The translations under genes were made by a program, and so were the position numbers. A stretch of DNA of 23,884 nt from NCBI GenBank assembly GCA_024364805.1, contig CM044488.1:80921637-80945520 (forward strand), given 5' to 3'. The DNA is from Euprymna scolopes (Eukaryota; Mollusca; Cephalopoda; Sepiida; Sepiolidae). Positions 20,627-23,884 of this stretch are shown here, piece after piece; the stretch's first letter is position 1, and each line of letters begins with the position of its first letter. The notes beneath the pieces are model-generated. The model did no database searches. It saw nothing but the letters and a program-made list of their open reading frames with translations, and was not told the DNA's origin.

Positions 20627-22111
20627 TCAAAGACCAACTGAAAGCAAAATTATTCTGAAAATTGTTTTTTTCTAAAGATACTTCTAAAATGTTGATGACA
20701 AAACTTGTCTAATGAGAAGCATTAACAGACTCCAATTATGAAGTAGTAAAAAATATGAGTCAAATCGGTTGACCTAATATAAATGTTTTTGTTCTGCTAA
20801 TATTTCATATAATTTGAAAAAAAAAAACAAGACAAAATGATAAAGTGCCAATGAATGGCAGACATTTCTGATAATTGTAGAAGAAAAGAAGGATGGTGTT
20901 ATAGAGAGGGAAAAAAAAGATCAAAAAAGTTGGCAAACCAAAAAAATTCAATTTTAAAAATAAAAATTGAAAACAAGATCCTTCAGTTGTCAATCAATCT
21001 AAAGCAAGAAGAGCATCACTACCAACGACAACAACACATTAGATGTGGTAAGGGAGCTCAGCATCAAGTAGCATTGATTTTTTGCCATGACCATCATTAA
21101 TTAATCTAACAGGATTCTGCATCCATCTACTTATAACAAAACTTCAGCCAAATTGGAATCTGGTGTTCTTATGAAAGCCAAAAACATCAGATGTAAAAAA
21201 AAGCACAAAACTCCTCTGCTAAAAGTGTAGAATAATTTTATGCTAGATACAGATCAGAGGTGATAATTAGATCTTAAAACTGTAAGGGAAGAAAACAGGA
21301 GAAAGAGGCAAACTTTATGAACAAAAGTTGGGTGTAGGAGATCCCAAGGAGATTATTTGTGAATGCTTTAATTTAGAAAAGAGATTGAAAACAATTGAAG
21401 CCTGAAAAATTTCAAACTATATATGAAGTTTTTTTTTCACCTGCAAGAAGAGAGCATAGGTGTTAACATTTACGTTTTAAACTGAAAAAAATCTCACCTT
21501 TTGTTATGGCTGGCATTTTAAAGAAAAGGAAATGAAAAAAGGAAGAAAGATGAAGAAAAGCATTCTTGATTCCAGATTTAAAGAAAAACAAAAAAATTCA
21601 TTTTTAACTGAAAAGTAAAAAAATCATCTAAACAAATATAAGAGGGCCAATACTATTGGCACAATTGTTATTGAGGGATAAGGAGGATGAAGGGAGGAAA
21701 AGAGAGAACAAAAAAGAAGAAACTTTACAAAAAGACAACATGCTGCTTTGAGAACACAATTAAGAGAAAAATCGTCATTTGCATAACAATGGATTGGAAT
21801 AAACTCCCTTCAAGATATAATAATACAGTTTCTGATAAGTGGGGGGGGGGGCTATAAAACTGATATAATGATTTATGTTTTTCTGAAATAAAACCATCTG
21901 TGAAAACAGACTTCTTTTTGCTGCTGTTTTTATTTGCTGACAAACCTGATAAAGTTGTTAGAGGTTTAAAATTATTCAAGAGATTAATGTTAAACAAATC
22001 CAATGTAATGCAAATGAAGATGAAGTAATCAACAACTATTAAAATAACTGCAGACAGACAAAGGGGAAAGAGTTATAGATAGATCTACAGCCAGAAAAAG
22101 ATGTTGCTTAC
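20627..22111. other. Intronic DNA between the pseudo-exon and the real exon
   Basis: No gene was recognised. The plus strand is purine-rich at about 21480-21720, and an 11-base G run lies at 21841-21851. A recursive-splicing-like motif at 21438-21454 is listed separately. Confidence 0.5.
21438..21454 (-). other. Recursive-splice-site-like motif
   Basis: On the transcript strand, CTCTCTTCTTGCAG is followed directly by GTGAAA. A good pyrimidine-tract acceptor therefore abuts a GT donor with GTRA consensus, the zero-length-exon arrangement of recursive splice sites in long introns. The donor half lacks the +5 G, so it is a weak candidate. Confidence 0.25.
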
Positions 22112-22279
22112 CCTGTAAACCTGGGAGCGTGGCTCATTGAATGTTTTGGCATTTTTGATCATCAGCAGGAGATCCTTCTCTAATCCTGCCACGGTCGAGT
22201 AGTGCGACTCTTGAATCCTTTGATTAATCTGTTTCAGGTCAATTGGGTCTTTGATAATTTCATAATATTTAGGATACTT
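22112..22279 (-). CDS. PBRM1: Internal exon of polybromo-1: N-terminal part of bromodomain 2
   Basis: This 168-bp exon (56 codons, phase 0 at both ends) encodes the ZA-loop end, helix A, helix B and the start of the BC loop of a bromodomain. It opens with KYPKYYEIIKDPIDL (residues 1-15) and ends with KTFNEPRSQVYR (residues 45-56). Asn48 is the expected acetyl-lysine-binding asparagine, here preceded by Phe where human has Tyr. The acceptor (poly-T, then GCCAG) abuts 22279 and the donor GTAAGC follows 22112. As I remember human PBRM1, bromodomain 2 reads YPDYYAIIKEPIDL and KTYNEPGSQVFK, a close and collinear match. PBRM1 is a nuclear multi-bromodomain subunit of the PBAF SWI/SNF remodeller that reads acetylated histones. 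The upstream exon with the rest of the ZA region was not found before 23884. Another PBRM1 bromodomain is less likely because the next exon also fits bromodomain 2. Confidence 0.88.
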
Positions 22280-23320
22280 CTGGCAAAAAACAGAAAAATA
22301 TATGCAGATTTTGTCTCCAAAGAAATTGTTGCTTTTTTTAACAAGAAAAGGATTTGTTTTAAAGTCAGAATAGAAGAAACTCAAAGAAAATCTAGTCTAG
22401 GATGAGTTATTCCACTTTCTACTAAACAACTATCAAATGAAAGGAGATTTTTCCCTTTCTAAATAAGTACAAGCCTTAGCAAGAAATCATGAAAGATAAT
22501 TCTTATTCTTTCTTCATTGATGGTATTTGCTATCTCTAGTCACCTATTCAGAGTCTTACAGCAGAGGAGTTCCATATGATGGCACACATACTACATTAGC
22601 ATCCCATGTAAAAAAAAAAAAAAAGAGGACAATACTCTGATGCTCAGTACAGTCAATAGATACTTTGATCCTCTGTAAACAGTGGGAAGATGGATTTTCC
22701 CCATATTAAAAACTGACCTGGTGTCTAACTCTGCCCTCATGGGGAGGCAAGTAAACAGGAACTGAACTAATAAAAAAAAAGAGAGATTATTATGATAGAA
22801 GAAAAAGGAAAAAGTTTATGTATCAACCATAGGCATGTTTTATTTTGTATTTTTCAAACTTCAACTGAGCTAGCAAGGCCAAAGAATTTAAGTAGAGGAT
22901 GAGAATAATGAAAAAGTTTGATTTGTTTAGTCTAACAAAAAATTAAATAATCCTTACCTCTTACCATTTTTTAAAACATGGAAAAAACGAAACTATTTTT
23001 ATTTTTTAATACCTAGATTTCTCCTCTGTGTCACATTATAAACTTAGTATTACCCCCCTTTGCATCTTCTTGCATTTGTTTATATTCGTCATTTTAATTT
23101 TCAACAACAAAAAAATTTTGTATTACCTGGATTATTCAGATTACAATTTTCATCTTGAATGTTATTTTCATGATTCAATCGATATAATCTCCAATCTTCT
23201 TCGGATGGGTCTTGTGAATCTTTATATTTAATTTAATACAATATGGAAACCATCAAGTATAGATAGTAATACTACGCAGTTAAAAATAAAAACAGGTTTA
23301 AGGCTTCCAAAATTTAAACT
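22280..23320. other. Intron upstream of the bromodomain exon
   Basis: The poly-T acceptor of the exon is at its start. No upstream PBRM1 exon was found on the minus strand. The 22560-22780 part has moderate complexity with two poly-A runs (about 22612-22624 and 22771-22779) and may hold a small retroposon, but nothing was recognised. Confidence 0.5.
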
Positions 23321-23405
23321 GGCCTATGTCTAATGGATAAAGAGCTAAATCATAACCAGTTCTAAGTAACAGTCTCCTGGAGGTTGATGGTTCAATCCTC
23401 ACTAA
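23321..23405 (+). mobile_element. tRNA-Arg-like SINE head or tRNA pseudogene
   Basis: GGCCTATGTCTAATGGATAA resembles the 5' half of eukaryotic tRNA-Arg (GGCC, then CTAATGGATAAGGC), including the A box. GGTTCAATCCTC (23389-23400) matches the Pol III B box GGTTCRANNC. The spacing between boxes is roughly 20 bases longer than in tRNA-Arg, and acceptor-stem pairing is poor. A working tRNA is therefore unlikely. It may be the head of a tRNA-derived SINE whose body was not recognised. Confidence 0.45.
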
Positions 23406-23884
23406 GAATATAATTAAAAATTATTTAAGACTTCTATATAGAGAACAAGAGCAATTTACTCCCATGAATTAAATAATGGATTCAGTTTTAAAGAAAGTCA
23501 GAGCTTACATTGACAAAAATGTTAGGAGAATAACCCAAAAATTTTCAGCATTTCTCATGCATGATTCAACTTATAATTTACTGCTTTATCATTATTTTTG
23601 TTTTTACTGAAACATGAGTTACATGAAATAAACTGTAAATAATTTTTTCTTTTACATTGGAATTCTATCACAAAAAATAGTAAGCAAAAAATACTTTTTA
23701 ATTGTTGTATTTCTATTGTGCAAAAAAAAATGACAACACACTGACATGTGAAAATATGATATATTTTTATTAATCGCTGATGGTCATGTTTATTAGGAGG
23801 AGAGATACATGTACAAGAATTCGATATGTTGAGTCACTTCAGGCTAACATTAGCAATACACATGAAAAAATTGAAATAGCTTGA
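23406..23884. other. Intronic AT-rich DNA, nothing recognised
   Basis: No exon or repeat family was identified to the end of the window. Confidence 0.5.

Larger units (their letters stand above)
2229..22111 (-). other. Large PBRM1 intron (19,883 bp)
   Basis: This is the intron between the two bromodomain-2 exons, with donor GTAAGC at its 22111 end and acceptor TTTTAG at its 2229 end. No intervening exon is needed, because the protein match runs continuously across the junction. It hosts the LINE, the mariner, the fold-back elements, the SINE heads, the hairpin and the pseudo-exon described separately. Confidence 0.82.

Noticed and set aside
21841-21851. G runs (also about 13553, 15180, 16377) as G-quadruplexes
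   Set aside because: They are single homopolymer runs rather than four spaced G tracts; simple-sequence expansion explains them.
22085-22384. Reading the whole 99-codon frame as coding
   Set aside because: The parts outside 22112-22279 fall in introns: the acceptor GCCAG lies at 22280-22284 and the donor GTAAGC at 22106-22111.
23321-23405. A functional tRNA gene
   Set aside because: The extra bases between the A and B boxes and the poor acceptor-stem pairing argue against it.

Overview
The window looks like intronic DNA of a large, AT-rich animal genome, probably a lophotrochozoan and perhaps a cephalopod mollusc. That guess rests on intron size, repeat style and the LINE and mariner families, not on a species-specific marker. 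The host gene is on the minus strand. Two short exons encode the second half of a bromodomain that best matches bromodomain 2 of polybromo-1 (PBRM1/BAF180), the defining subunit of the PBAF chromatin remodeller. The exons lie at 22112-22279 and 2143-2228. Both have good GT-AG splice sites, compatible phases and an uninterrupted match to the family across the junction. They are separated by one intron of 19,883 bp. The rest of the window is this intron plus the two flanking introns (22280-23884 upstream, 1-2142 downstream).

The most notable non-genic structures sit in the large intron. About 1.7 kb downstream of the first exon (in transcript sense) is a decayed direct duplicate, 20522-20626, of that exon's 3' splice site and first 13 codons. 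It keeps an acceptor but reads into a stop, so it is a pseudo-exon and possibly a decoy acceptor. In the middle of the intron is a plus-strand Jockey-superfamily (CR1/Jockey-like) LINE ORF2 relic (about 5950-10149). It is split by a complete-ended but dead mariner (8762-10013) with TA target-site duplications. Removing the mariner with one TA copy restores the LINE reading frame across the site. A second, 5'-truncated copy of a related LINE (minus strand, about 1381-1905) lies in the downstream intron.

Other contents are two imperfect fold-back elements (13183-13399, 14037-14242), a perfect 16-bp-arm hairpin (18438-18475), several perfect palindromes (one made of two opposed RUNX-type sites), two tRNA-derived SINE-like heads (18601-18672, 23321-23405), a possible decayed hammerhead-ribozyme core (19375-19399), a GC-richer unclassified island (about 15555-15880), a 29-bp GA-rich minisatellite inside a 400-bp purine tract, and several microsatellites. 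The plus strand is repeatedly purine-rich, so the pre-mRNA has long polypyrimidine blocks. This accounts for nearly all the long minus-strand open frames, which are not genes.

I saw no functional RNA gene, CRISPR array, complete host gene, promoter or poly(A) site of the host gene. Family assignments come from remembered protein families and visible motifs; no database search was run.
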